Of a DNA stretch of 52,194 bases, positions 26,316 to 34,530 are shown piece by piece. A program made the translations under genes and the position numbers. Positions within the stretch are counted from its first letter, which is position 1. Every line of letters begins with the position of its first letter. The stretch spans positions 1 through 52,194 of the forward strand of contig CAUFXR010000006.1 of the NCBI GenBank assembly GCA_959596515.1, written 5' to 3'. Under the pieces are notes generated by a model. It had not been told where the DNA came from. It was given only the letters and a program-made list of their open reading frames with translations, and ran no database searches. Source of the stretch: an uncultured Oscillospiraceae bacterium. GTDB taxonomy: Bacteria; Bacillota; Clostridia; Oscillospirales; Acutalibacteraceae.

Positions 26316-26922
26316 CCTTAAGTTCTGTTACTCTTGTACCGTAATTCGGACGTACTGTTTTGCCGTGGGCGATAATCTCATCCAAGGTGACAGGTTCGTA
26401 ATTCCAATACATACAGCCCACATTGTAGATTTGGTTCCGGATACCTTCCGCATTGAGCTTTTCCGCAAAATCCACCTCGTAGTCGGCTTCGTCCGTGAAG
26501 TGAGAATGTGCGTGCAGGTGGATTGCCTGATACCGGTGTCCGTTGTACATGGGTGTGAAGTAATGAGAAAGGATCACTCTTTTCTGCATGCCGTCTTCAA
26601 GGACAACGCAGATATCGTCATAGTCCTTCAGCCCTGCGAGAGCAGCCTTGGCTTTGGCATTGTGGAGAAAGCGGTCGTGGTTACCTTTAATTAGAATGAT
26701 TTGTCCGTTGAGGCTTTTAATAAGACTTGGAGCGTCATCGTTGCGTGTCTTCCAAATCATATCTCCGAGGACATAGGTAAGATCACCCTTTCCCACCTTA
26801 TTATTCCATCTGCGGATCAGCTCCGTATCCATTTCCTCGATCGAGGCAAACGGCCGCTTATCAAAGGCGAGTACATTTTCGTGACCGAAGTGTAGGTCGC
26901 CTGTAAAGAATATCTTGGGCAT
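26272..26922 (-). CDS. Metallophosphoesterase (YfcE/ICC-like)
   Basis: A 216-aa calcineurin-fold protein. Motifs are FFTGDLHFGHENV (Asp9, His11), YVLGDM, LIKGNHDRF, ILSHYFTP and HLHAHSH. The GDLHFGH start and HLHAHSH end resemble phage and mobile-element phosphoesterases. The ATG at 26922 (MPKIFFTGD) follows AAGGACGG and suits the fold better than an upstream in-frame start that would add 17 residues. Substrate unknown. Confidence 0.85.
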   Translation of the reverse strand: MPKIFFTGDLHFGHENVLAFDKRPFASIEEMDTELIRRWNNKVGKGDLTYVLGDMIWKTRNDDAPSLIKSLNGQIILIKGNHDRFLHNAKAKAALAGLKDYDDICVVLEDGMQKRVILSHYFTPMYNGHRYQAIHLHAHSHFTDEADYEVDFAEKLNAEGIRNQIYNVGCMYWNYEPVTLDEIIAHGKTVRPNYGTRVTELKDDAEDGEILQADPR

Positions 26923-26994
26923 CTTTATTCCGTCCTTTCTTCGTGCTGTAATTTTTGCATGACTTCTCCCCAAGCCGAGATGTTCGGGATGATT

Positions 26995-27189
26995 TCATGC
27001 TGCTATGTAGTTTCTGATGTCTCGAATGATACCTTGCTTGGCTTGTTCGTTAAGATTTTCGAGATTCTCCCGAATCATATTGTGAACGGTGTCCGGAGCG
27101 TGCACTTCTCTGCCGAGGGCATATCTTACGGCAAAGGTCATTAAGATATTAAATTGTCCGGCTTTCACGGTTATCTCTTGCTTATCCAT
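26995..27189 (-). CDS. Small protein with shared helical domain
   Basis: 64 aa, almost entirely the domain also found in the protein at 23670-24143 (MTFAVRYALGREVHAPDTVHNMIRENL...IIRDI). It overlaps the upstream phosphoesterase by 8 bp. The predicted fold is helical. It has no named family that I know of. Confidence 0.62.
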   Translation of the reverse strand: MDKQEITVKAGQFNILMTFAVRYALGREVHAPDTVHNMIRENLENLNEQAKQGIIRDIRNYIAA

Positions 27190-27892
27190 TCTCTATCTCC
27201 TGAAACTGTTCACTCGATTCGAATCCGTGAAAGAGGAAGTGCATTTTATCAATCCTCTTGTTGATATGCCAGTGTCCGCAGAACCAAGCGGTATAGCTGA
27301 TGTTTTCTTCAATCCTGCCGAGCCATTCCTCCATGCTTGTATCTACTGTGCTTTGGTCGATGCCGGAAAGAAATACCTCAGTCGGCTCGTACCTGAATGG
27401 GCAGGTATGGGAGAGGACAACATCAACCTGATTGACTTTTAGCTGTTGTTCCACATACGCCTTGGTTTCTTCAGAAGGCTGTTCATCCTCCCACCAGCCG
27501 TATCCACGAGCCAATCTAAAAAACTTGTCCACACTGTATGCACCGCCGATGGCAATATGCCGAATACCTTCCATCGTGTAGATTTCGCCGTCCTTTGCAA
27601 ACAGCAAAGTCGGATAGTCTTCTTCAAACCATACGGTGCCGCCGTTCCATTTCTTTTCGTTGTATGAGGATATCTTTTCCGGCCGCATTTCATGATTGCC
27701 GTGAATGCAGAGAATTGTGGGCTTGAGACTGTTGAGTGCTTGCTTCAGTTCTTTATCCCTTTCATCTCCGCAGTAGTTCGCCCCCACATCGCCAAGGATC
27801 ACTACCGTATCTTCTCTCGTTAGGTTGAACCGCTTACAAAAGCGGGCGATTTCATATTTTTGACCGTGTATGTCGCCGGTATAGTAGATCAC
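27182..27892 (-). CDS. Metallophosphoesterase (third in block)
   Basis: A 236-aa calcineurin-fold phosphoesterase: YYTGDIHGQKYE (Asp7, His9), VILGDVGANYCGD, CIHGNHEMRP, VLSHTCPFRYEP and FCGHWHINK. The GTG at 27892 lies 8 nt after AAGGTGG and directly before the conserved strand. An in-frame ATG at 27919 has no binding site. First gene of the minus-strand block. A GGCAGTAAGG/CCTTGCTGCC hairpin at about 28005-28030 separates it from the regulator gene. Confidence 0.85.
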   Translation of the reverse strand: MIYYTGDIHGQKYEIARFCKRFNLTREDTVVILGDVGANYCGDERDKELKQALNSLKPTILCIHGNHEMRPEKISSYNEKKWNGGTVWFEEDYPTLLFAKDGEIYTMEGIRHIAIGGAYSVDKFFRLARGYGWWEDEQPSEETKAYVEQQLKVNQVDVVLSHTCPFRYEPTEVFLSGIDQSTVDTSMEEWLGRIEENISYTAWFCGHWHINKRIDKMHFLFHGFESSEQFQEIENG

Positions 27893-28127
27893 GCTCTTTG
27901 CCACCTTTCCGTGTATCATTATACTGATATCTTATGTCTTTGTCTTGGCATTTCAGAAAATGTAGTGATATCTGTATAAAATGTAATTTTGGGCAGCAGA
28001 ATGAGGCAGTAAGGGTTTTTCCTTGCTGCCTTAACTGTTTGGTTAAGTAAGTCTGTGCTTTTTAACCGAGGGTTTATTCTGTGTCTACGGGATTATTACA
28101 TTGCCGTTCCTTTTGGGTAAAATATAG

Positions 28128-28484
28128 TTAGGGGCGGAAAAGACGGCGGTTTTCACGCAACGACTTCTTTGCCGAGATAATAAGATCCAGCATAATCCGT
28201 TTTTCATATGTCGTGCAGTCTGCAAGCAGAGCTGCAAATTCGTGGTTGGAAACAGCGATAGTGTTTTCCAAGAAGTCTTGCAGTAATTCGTCTGCCGACA
28301 CATTGAGTGCGTTGGCAACATAAATAAACATGTCAAGGCTCATGCATTTTGTCCCTTTTTCTACATAGCAAATGTAGGTGTTGGAGCACTCAACAAGCTC
28401 CGCAAGCTGTGCTTGGGTAAACCCCCGTTTTTTTCTGATCGCCTTTACTTTTGCACCGAGAACTTCAATATCATGTGTGGTCAT
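28128..28484 (-). CDS. XRE-family regulator (divergent pair, minus)
   Basis: 118 aa. N-terminal helix-turn-helix (VKAIRKKRGFTQAQLAELVECSNTYICYVEKGTKCMSLDMF, about 13-53) of the Xre/Cro type. The C-terminal tail EFAALLADCTTYEKRIMLDLI is related to the tail of the divergent partner at 28614. The pair resembles a CI/Cro switch. GGAGG just upstream supports the ATG at 28484. Confidence 0.85.
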   Translation of the reverse strand: MTTHDIEVLGAKVKAIRKKRGFTQAQLAELVECSNTYICYVEKGTKCMSLDMFIYVANALNVSADELLQDFLENTIAVSNHEFAALLADCTTYEKRIMLDLIISAKKSLRENRRLFRP

Positions 28485-28613
28485 AGTAGAAACCTCCTAA
28501 AAATTTTGATGTTTCTATCATAGCCTATGACCGTTAATTAAGTTTAGCGTTTATATACATTATAGGCTCGGGACTATATAATATTTTGTAACTTATATTA
28601 AGGGGGTGTGCCT
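28485..28613. promoter_or_regulatory. Divergent control region between two XRE genes
   Basis: 128 AT-rich bases contain a TATAAT at about 28576-28581 for the plus-strand gene and the minus-strand start region. Operators for one or both regulators should lie here; I see no clear palindrome. Confidence 0.5.
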
Positions 28614-28979
28614 GTGGAAGACTTGGAAATGGAAGTTTTCAAGCAAATCGGCTCTCGCATCAGAGCAGAGAGAGTCAAACAGAAAATGAGTCAAGCCGAG
28701 TTGGCTGAAAAGGCACATCTATGCCTTCCTCAAATAAGTGCGCTTGAGCTCGGCAAGGTTAAAATGAACCTGTATACTTTTATTAAGCTTGTCGAGGCAT
28801 TGCAGGTTTCTGCTGATTTTTTGCTCCGTCCCGACATCCCCGAGGTTAAGGGTTTCCTTCAGAATGAGTTTTCCGATCTGCTTTCGGATTGCACCGCCGC
28901 CGAGACAGAATCTATACTGAAAATCGTGAAAGAGTTAAAAATCACAATGCACTCCAAAAAAGACAATTACGATTTCTAA
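28614..28979 (+). CDS. XRE-family regulator (divergent pair, plus)
   Basis: 121 aa. Helix-turn-helix at about residues 10-50 (IGSRIRAERVKQKMSQAELAEKAHLCLPQISALELGK). The C-terminal EFSDLLSDCTAAETESILKIVKEL tail is paralogous to that of the minus-strand regulator. A GTG at 28614 is 7 nt after AGGGGG; a GTG two codons upstream is too close. It is followed by a strong terminator and probably acts against its partner to set the state of the neighbouring operons. Confidence 0.85.
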   Translation: MEDLEMEVFKQIGSRIRAERVKQKMSQAELAEKAHLCLPQISALELGKVKMNLYTFIKLVEALQVSADFLLRPDIPEVKGFLQNEFSDLLSDCTAAETESILKIVKELKITMHSKKDNYDF

Positions 28980-29011
28980 CAGGTCAGTTCGCTGATCTGT
29001 TTCTTTTTTTT
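28978..29011 (+). terminator. Rho-independent terminator
   Basis: A 10-bp stem (28978-28987 with 28992-29001, TTCG loop) is followed by TCTTTTTTTT. It starts at the stop codon of the XRE gene. Confidence 0.95.
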
Positions 29012-29131
29012 GCGTTCTTATAAAATATCAGTCGCCAAAGTTGGATAAATGTCTGAATACTCTGTTTTAAGGTTGGAAAAATGTCCTTTTCTGTTTGCTT
29101 ATCTTCCGATATTTTGAATTTAACGAAAACC

Positions 29132-29161
29132 GAGGGTGCATCTACTTGCCGATGCACTCTC
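29132..29161. terminator. Terminator between convergent genes
   Basis: GAGGGTGCATC (29132-29142) pairs with GATGCACTCTC (29151-29161) with one mismatch. T-rich bases follow on both strands, serving the minus-strand gene that ends at 29171. Confidence 0.75.
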
Positions 29162-29170
29162 ATTCTTTTT

Positions 29171-29545
29171 TTACCACAGTGATTCTCTTTGTTCGAGTTC
29201 TTTGTTGCTTAGATACATCAGTTCCCGGGCATTGAACATGTGGCTCATGATCTCCTTCGGATCGGTGAGACTGTTGCACATCTCGAATATAATGTCCTGT
29301 GCATCCTCGACATCTATTACCGCTGTTCCGGGGGTTGATTCAAGTTCCTTAGATGCTTCGATTTCTTCCCGGTACTTATCCATCACCTCATCCCCGAGGT
29401 CGAAGTGCTTTGCAAGGGCGGCAGCCGTTTCTTCAAGCTTTGGAACTGTTCCGTCCTCGTATTCACCGTTTACTATCATCATTGTTCTGGCGGTGCGGCA
29501 TATCGTCCCGATTGCCTTGACTACATCGTTTTTTTCTGTTGTCAC
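29171..29545 (-). CDS. Uncharacterised 124-aa protein
   Basis: Helical, acidic, no known family (VVKAIGTICRTARTMMIVNGEYEDG..., MFNARELMYLSNKELEQRESLW). GTG at 29545 follows GGAGG by 10 nt. Its leader carries TTGTGTTGCCCGAAAGG, the same hairpin motif that precedes both RHH genes (12755 and 19395 regions), hinting at common control. It is divergent from the recombinase operon across 394 bp in which I see no other gene. Confidence 0.65.
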   Translation of the reverse strand: MTTEKNDVVKAIGTICRTARTMMIVNGEYEDGTVPKLEETAAALAKHFDLGDEVMDKYREEIEASKELESTPGTAVIDVEDAQDIIFEMCNSLTDPKEIMSHMFNARELMYLSNKELEQRESLW

Positions 29546-29939
29546 TGGTTTTCTACCTCCGTATTTTATTTTACCTTTCGGGCAACACAACAATGCCACA
29601 TAACCTTTTATAAGTCCAGCAGTTTTGTGATAAATCCGAAAATTCTTCTTTCTGTATAAATCGTGCTTCAATAGTTTATATAGAACTGCATTATCAACAA
29701 GGGCTTATGCCAAAGAGTTTGCTTTTCGTCAGTTTTACCTTTAATTCGAGTCAGCGATACACAGTTTTACAAATTTTTTAAGTCGAATTTGAACCATAGG
29801 TTGATTTGTTGACTACAGGATTATTTCCATAACGGCTGAAGCTAATATAATAAACTTAAGACTGTTTTTTGAATGTTCGGCAGATCATTCGGAAAATGAG
29901 GACACCCTCAGAAAAATAATAACCTCGGGAGATAAACCA

Positions 29940-30566
29940 ATGGAAGAAAACAATACTCAACTTAAACTTACGGCAAACGATTCTGAGCTTGTTCTCGATG
30001 AAGCTCCTGCTTCTGTTGCGATGCTGATAGGCGGAGATTCGGAAAAAGCAGAAAGAATTGCCGCTCACCGCTTGCAGATGGCTTCCATCCGCAAACAGTA
30101 TCCGCATCCTTCACATCCGTATAAAATCGGTGTATATATTCGCTATTTCAATCAGACCAAGCATGAAAACTATCTTGAGAAGCACATTGCTCATTTCAAG
30201 GAAGCCATTGATTTATGTCCTAAGTGGACATTGGTTGATTTCTATATTGATGAAGGGCAAACCGCACCGAACATGGAGAATGCTCCCGAGTGGAAACGCC
30301 TGATTGACGATTGCTTTACGGGTAAAATAGACCTCATTATCACGCAGAAGGTTTCCAATGTAGTTCGCAAGGACGGAGAAAGACAGATAACCTTTCTTGC
30401 AAGTATCCTTGCTGCCCAAGAGCATCCGGTTGGGATTTACTTTGTTTCAGAAAACATATTTACACTTGCTACCTATTATACAGATGACATGTTTTCCTTG
30501 GAATTCTTTCCCGAAGGACATAAAACGCTCTGTGACGGTGAGCCGATTCGAGGTTTGATTGGATGA
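29940..30566 (+). CDS. Inactive serine-recombinase-like protein, first gene of operon
   Basis: 208 aa. An N-terminal extension of 60 residues is followed by a resolvase-type domain (YKIGVYIRYFNQTKHENY, FYIDEGQTAP, WKRLIDDCFTGKIDLIITQKVSNVVRKD, PVGIYFVSENIF). Aligned to the active enzyme encoded next, the nucleophilic Ser is Phe70 and SRFAR is SNVVR (139-143), so it should not cut DNA. There is no DNA-binding recombinase domain. GGGAGA precedes the ATG, and the stop overlaps the next gene by ATGA. It could form inactive heterodimers with the large recombinase. Confidence 0.75.
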   Translation: MEENNTQLKLTANDSELVLDEAPASVAMLIGGDSEKAERIAAHRLQMASIRKQYPHPSHPYKIGVYIRYFNQTKHENYLEKHIAHFKEAIDLCPKWTLVDFYIDEGQTAPNMENAPEWKRLIDDCFTGKIDLIITQKVSNVVRKDGERQITFLASILAAQEHPVGIYFVSENIFTLATYYTDDMFSLEFFPEGHKTLCDGEPIRGLIG

Positions 30567-32461
30567 ATACAGATAAGAGAAGAGATAAAGCGGCGGCGAA
30601 GGAACGGGTCAGACGCCGGATTAATGCAGATTTTGACCGCAGTAAATATAAATACATACCCGAGGAGAAACCAATCGATTTTTACGACAACGATGTGGAA
30701 CAGCGCGTGGGCATCTATGTTCGTGTTTCGACAGACGATATCCGGCAGACAACTTCCTACGAGCTGCAAAAGAAGTATTACGAGGACTTTGTTCAGAAGC
30801 ATCCGCATTGGAAACTTGTCAAGATATATGCTGATGAGGGTATCTCCGGCACTTCCACTAAGCATCGGGATGCGTTCAATCAAATGGTGTCGGACGCCAA
30901 GGCTCATAAACTTGATCTTATTATCACAAAGAGCGTTTCCCGTTTTGCCCGTAATGTTGAGGACTTCCTCGGTACCATCCGTTCTTTAACCGAGCAGAAG
31001 CCGCCTGTCGGTGTCTTTTTTGAAAGCGAAGCGATATTTTCTCTCAATGATGATTCGCAGATGGCGCTTTCTTTTCAGTCGGTTATGGCAGAGGAAGAGT
31101 CCCATACCCGAAGCCGCAGCATGGAGTCCTCTCTGCGTATGCGATTGGATAACGGACTGCCACTGACCCGAGGGCTTCTCGGATATTATCAGAATGCAGA
31201 CGGCGACTTGGTCATCAATCCCGATGAGAAAAACACCGTAAAACTTGCGTTTTTTATGTATCTGTATGGGTATTCCACGCAGCAGATTGCCGATGCATTT
31301 ATTGCTCTCGAAAAGGCCTCCTACAAGGGCAATACCACCTTGTGGACATCCAATTCTATTGTGCAGATTCTCCGCAACGAAAGGCACTGTGGAGATGTAT
31401 TTACCCGAAAGACTTATACTGTCAGCTTTAAAAGCCACAAGAAAGCAAAGAATATTAATGCAAGACCGCACAGTTGGTACTACGACCACCATGAGGGAAT
31501 CGTTTCAAGAGATGATTATATTGCCGTTCAGCATCTGCTTGACAATATGAAGTACGGCAATAAAAGCATCATGCCCGAGCTTCGTGTCATTGACAGCGGA
31601 ATGCTAAAAGGCTTTGTTGTCATTAATCCCCGGTGGTCGGGTTTCAAGGAACAGCACTATTTTGAAGCTTGCCGCAGTGTCTACGATCCGTCCGAAATAA
31701 CAGAGGATTTGGAAGAATTCAATATTGAAGTACAAGCCGGTGATTTTGATTTAAGAGGTTTTGAGATTACCCGTTCTGAATTTTTTGAGAACACACGCAA
31801 TCCCAATGTGACTTTTAATCATAAGAAGATCAAATTCAGCACCGCCTGTGTCCGTAAATTTGATAAAAACAATGCTGTTGAACTGCTTATCAATCCGATC
31901 AGCCGGAAGTTTGCCGTCCGTCCGACCACACCGAACAACCGTAATGCCGTGGTTTTCTCTAAGTTGGATTTCGGAAAGTATTATCCGAAAGATGTGTCTA
32001 CCGCTGCGTTCAGCGAGACTGTCTATTCTCTGTTTGGTTGGAATACGGACTATAAATACCGCATCCTCGGTTCTTTGTATGAGCAGGACGGTGAAATTGC
32101 ATATATCTTCGATGTGAAGGATTCAGAGGCATATTTCAAAAATTATGTGCTGCCCACGCAAGGCACAACCGTTGACGGCAAACCTGTGGTACAGCCGTTA
32201 ATGCCATCGGGGAAGCGTATCCGTGCGATTCCTGAGTCATGGACAAACACTTTCGGCAAGGAGTTTTATATTCACGAAAAGACTCTTGCCGAACTGGAAC
32301 GGCAAAGCGAGGAGGATTGGATGCTCCGTTTGGAAGGTCAGATTGTGGCTTCTGAGGAGCGACGCAATATCACAAGCTTTGCGGAAATAAAGGCATTTAT
32401 TCAAGAAGAGTTAAAAGGGATAAACATGGAGGAAGCAAGGAATGCAAGGCAATATGGATGA
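30563..32461 (+). CDS. Large serine recombinase with novel C-terminal domain
   Basis: 632 aa. The catalytic domain (about 48-190) is intact: IYVRVSTDD with Ser56, DEGISGTSTK, and ITKSVSRFARN with Arg127 and Arg130. A Recombinase domain follows (about 200-340; GLLGYYQNADGDLVINPDE, WTSNSIVQILRNERHCGD). The usual zinc ribbon is missing. In its place residues about 395-600 hold a domain (FEITRSEFFENTRNPNVTFN, INPISRKFAVRP, YRILGSLY) that also occurs in the next two proteins. It probably performs site-specific DNA insertion, excision or inversion. Coupled by overlaps to both neighbours. Confidence 0.88.
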   Translation: MNTDKRRDKAAAKERVRRRINADFDRSKYKYIPEEKPIDFYDNDVEQRVGIYVRVSTDDIRQTTSYELQKKYYEDFVQKHPHWKLVKIYADEGISGTSTKHRDAFNQMVSDAKAHKLDLIITKSVSRFARNVEDFLGTIRSLTEQKPPVGVFFESEAIFSLNDDSQMALSFQSVMAEEESHTRSRSMESSLRMRLDNGLPLTRGLLGYYQNADGDLVINPDEKNTVKLAFFMYLYGYSTQQIADAFIALEKASYKGNTTLWTSNSIVQILRNERHCGDVFTRKTYTVSFKSHKKAKNINARPHSWYYDHHEGIVSRDDYIAVQHLLDNMKYGNKSIMPELRVIDSGMLKGFVVINPRWSGFKEQHYFEACRSVYDPSEITEDLEEFNIEVQAGDFDLRGFEITRSEFFENTRNPNVTFNHKKIKFSTACVRKFDKNNAVELLINPISRKFAVRPTTPNNRNAVVFSKLDFGKYYPKDVSTAAFSETVYSLFGWNTDYKYRILGSLYEQDGEIAYIFDVKDSEAYFKNYVLPTQGTTVDGKPVVQPLMPSGKRIRAIPESWTNTFGKEFYIHEKTLAELERQSEEDWMLRLEGQIVASEERRNITSFAEIKAFIQEELKGINMEEARNARQYG

Positions 32462-33212
32462 GCAATTAAACTATAGCCGATTCCCCTCGGGCAATGAGGT
32501 TGAGCCTGAAAAGAGGCCGATACTCTCCGAAGGGGAAGAAATACTTGATATGGGTGAGGATTTTGACTTCGGTGACTTCCAAGTCGTCAGAAGAGAGTTC
32601 TTCGCCCACCTTCGAGAGCCGTCCATCACCTTTAATAAATGCAAGATCTATGTTAACACCGCAAGTCTGTCCAAGTTTCCCAATACTGAATACATGCAGG
32701 TACTCATCAACCGTGAGACGAAGATCCTTGCTCTGCGGCCTTGCCGTGAAGGTGAAAGGGATTCATTCCCTTGGTGTTACATGTCTAAGGGAAAGCGGAA
32801 GCCGAAGCAGATTACCTGCAAGCTGTTCTTTGCAAAAATATTTACTATGATGGAGTGGAATCCCGATTTCCGCTATAAGCTGCTCGGGACGGTCATCCAT
32901 TCCAAGGGTGAATACTTGCTTGCTTTCGACTTGTCATCCACTGAGGTTTATCAGAGAACCTATGCGGAGGGTGAAAAGCCCAAAGCATCAAGAACGCCGG
33001 TATTTCCATCCGGTTGGCAAAACCAATTTGGTTTGCCTTTCTATGAACATCGGCAGTCGATGCAGGTTAATATCTTTGACGGATACGCTATTTATGCAAT
33101 TAAAGATAATTCGACTAAACATACTGAACCTGTTTCCGATGATAACGGTGCGGATTCGGTGCTGAGTTTGCCCTCTGAAGCGACATTAATCGGAGGTGGT
33201 GAAAATGGATGA
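32442..33212 (+). CDS. Recombinase-associated protein with shared domain
   Basis: 256 aa. Residues about 35-190 match the C-terminal domain of the preceding recombinase (FQVVRREFFAHLREPSITFN, VLINRETKILALRPC, YKLLGTVI), including a Trp/Phe-rich MMEWNPDFRYK segment that corresponds to LFGWNTDYKYR. It has no catalytic recombinase part. It overlaps the recombinase gene by 20 bp and the next gene by 8 bp. It may be a DNA-binding or assembly subunit; no named family is recognised. Confidence 0.72.
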   Translation: MQGNMDEQLNYSRFPSGNEVEPEKRPILSEGEEILDMGEDFDFGDFQVVRREFFAHLREPSITFNKCKIYVNTASLSKFPNTEYMQVLINRETKILALRPCREGERDSFPWCYMSKGKRKPKQITCKLFFAKIFTMMEWNPDFRYKLLGTVIHSKGEYLLAFDLSSTEVYQRTYAEGEKPKASRTPVFPSGWQNQFGLPFYEHRQSMQVNIFDGYAIYAIKDNSTKHTEPVSDDNGADSVLSLPSEATLIGGGENG

Positions 33213-33576
33213 GAACAAAATTACCGTGTCTTTTGCCATTGACATGAAAAAGGATAGGATTCGCATTCACAGAACGACATTAGTGAAGCTCGGACAACCT
33301 AAGTTTTTGCAGCTTCTTGTTAATCCTACGGAGAAAATTGTTGCCATCCGGGGACTTGATAAAAGGGATAAAGACACACATATAGTCAACTATTCCTTTT
33401 TTAAAACAGATGCATCCTTTGAGATTTACAGCAAACAGTTGGTATCAACTTTGATGTCTTTACTCCCAAAATTAGAGAAGGACTGTACATACAGATTGAC
33501 GGGAGAAGTTCGTCCTAATGAGAAGATAGCTTTCTTTTCGTTGGACACGATGATGCGTGTCGAGGGAGGTAATTAA
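33205..33576 (+). CDS. Small single-domain version of recombinase-associated domain
   Basis: 123 aa from ATG 33205 (8 nt after GGAGG). The protein is little more than the shared domain (VSFAIDMKKDRIRIHRTTL, LLVNPTEKIVAIRG, YRLTGEV). It is the third copy in a row of a domain with a small beta-sheet-like start and a helical middle. It overlaps the previous stop by 8 bp and abuts the next gene. Confidence 0.7.
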   Translation: MDENKITVSFAIDMKKDRIRIHRTTLVKLGQPKFLQLLVNPTEKIVAIRGLDKRDKDTHIVNYSFFKTDASFEIYSKQLVSTLMSLLPKLEKDCTYRLTGEVRPNEKIAFFSLDTMMRVEGGN

Positions 33577-34530
33577 GTGGAGTTATTGCGATTAAAAATT
33601 GATCCCGAGTTTAAGGCGTTGATACCAAAGCTTCGAAAAGCAGAGTATCTTCAGTTGGAAAGCAATATCATGACGGACGGTTGCCGTGAGCCGATTATCA
33701 CTTGGAACGGAATTATTGTTGACGGACATAATCGGTATGAGATTTGCCATCGGCACAAGATCCCTTTTCAAATTCAAGAGATGGATTTCGACTGTCGGGA
33801 AGCGGTTATCGCTTGGATTTGCTCTAATCAGCTCGGAAGACGAAATACTTCGGAAGAAACACGCAAGTACCTAATAGGCTTGCAGTATCAGAATGAAAAA
33901 ATCATGACAAGCAAGCGGAATGCCCGGGGAGTCAATCAATACACCGCTGACGATCACTTTAATGCATCCGAGGGGCTGACTATGGCAGAGATAACGCACC
34001 GCACTGCAGAACGAATTGCTGATGAGCACCACATCTCGCATGGGACAGTTCAGAAGTATGCAAACTATTCACGGGCACTTGATGAGATCGGCAAGCACGA
34101 ACCGAAACTGGTAAACAAGATTTTGTCGGGTAATTATAAAATCTCTCACAAAAATGTTGTTGAGCTGTCAAGGCTGTCACCTGATGAGATGCGTAAGGTT
34201 AACCGTAAAATTGATGCAAAAGCTGCTCCTTTTGTTCAGTATAAGCGGACTCGCACCGCTATTAATAATATGGGAAGGAGAGAGTCGGAGGATAATGACG
34301 AACCGCAGGGGCCTTCTGTCAAGGATATGCCGGCTTTTGATCCGGATGCCGAGGTCAGCAGTCTGATTCTCACTATTCCGTCATGGTCGAGTTCTATTGA
34401 ACGCACCCGCAGCAGAGCAGATCTTTCTATTGTGTCTTCCTATGCGAAATACAGACTGATGGATGCGTTGCAATCTCTGCAGGACAGTGTCGAAGAAATG
34501 ATCACAGCGATAAAGGAGGATGAATCGTGA
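33577..34530 (+). CDS. ParB/Srx-fold DNA-binding protein
   Basis: 317 aa with a ParB N-terminal domain (residues about 1-85; LQLESNIMTDGCREPIITWNGIIVDGHNRYEICHRHKI, where the GHNR pattern is the nucleotide-binding loop). A long helical middle includes an HTH-like segment (TAERIADEHHISHGTVQKYANYSRAL), followed by a tail. It starts with GTG 7 nt after GGGAGG. It is likely to bind a specific DNA site within the element. The classical ParB pairs with ParA, but no ParA is present. Confidence 0.82.
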   Translation: MELLRLKIDPEFKALIPKLRKAEYLQLESNIMTDGCREPIITWNGIIVDGHNRYEICHRHKIPFQIQEMDFDCREAVIAWICSNQLGRRNTSEETRKYLIGLQYQNEKIMTSKRNARGVNQYTADDHFNASEGLTMAEITHRTAERIADEHHISHGTVQKYANYSRALDEIGKHEPKLVNKILSGNYKISHKNVVELSRLSPDEMRKVNRKIDAKAAPFVQYKRTRTAINNMGRRESEDNDEPQGPSVKDMPAFDPDAEVSSLILTIPSWSSSIERTRSRADLSIVSSYAKYRLMDALQSLQDSVEEMITAIKEDES

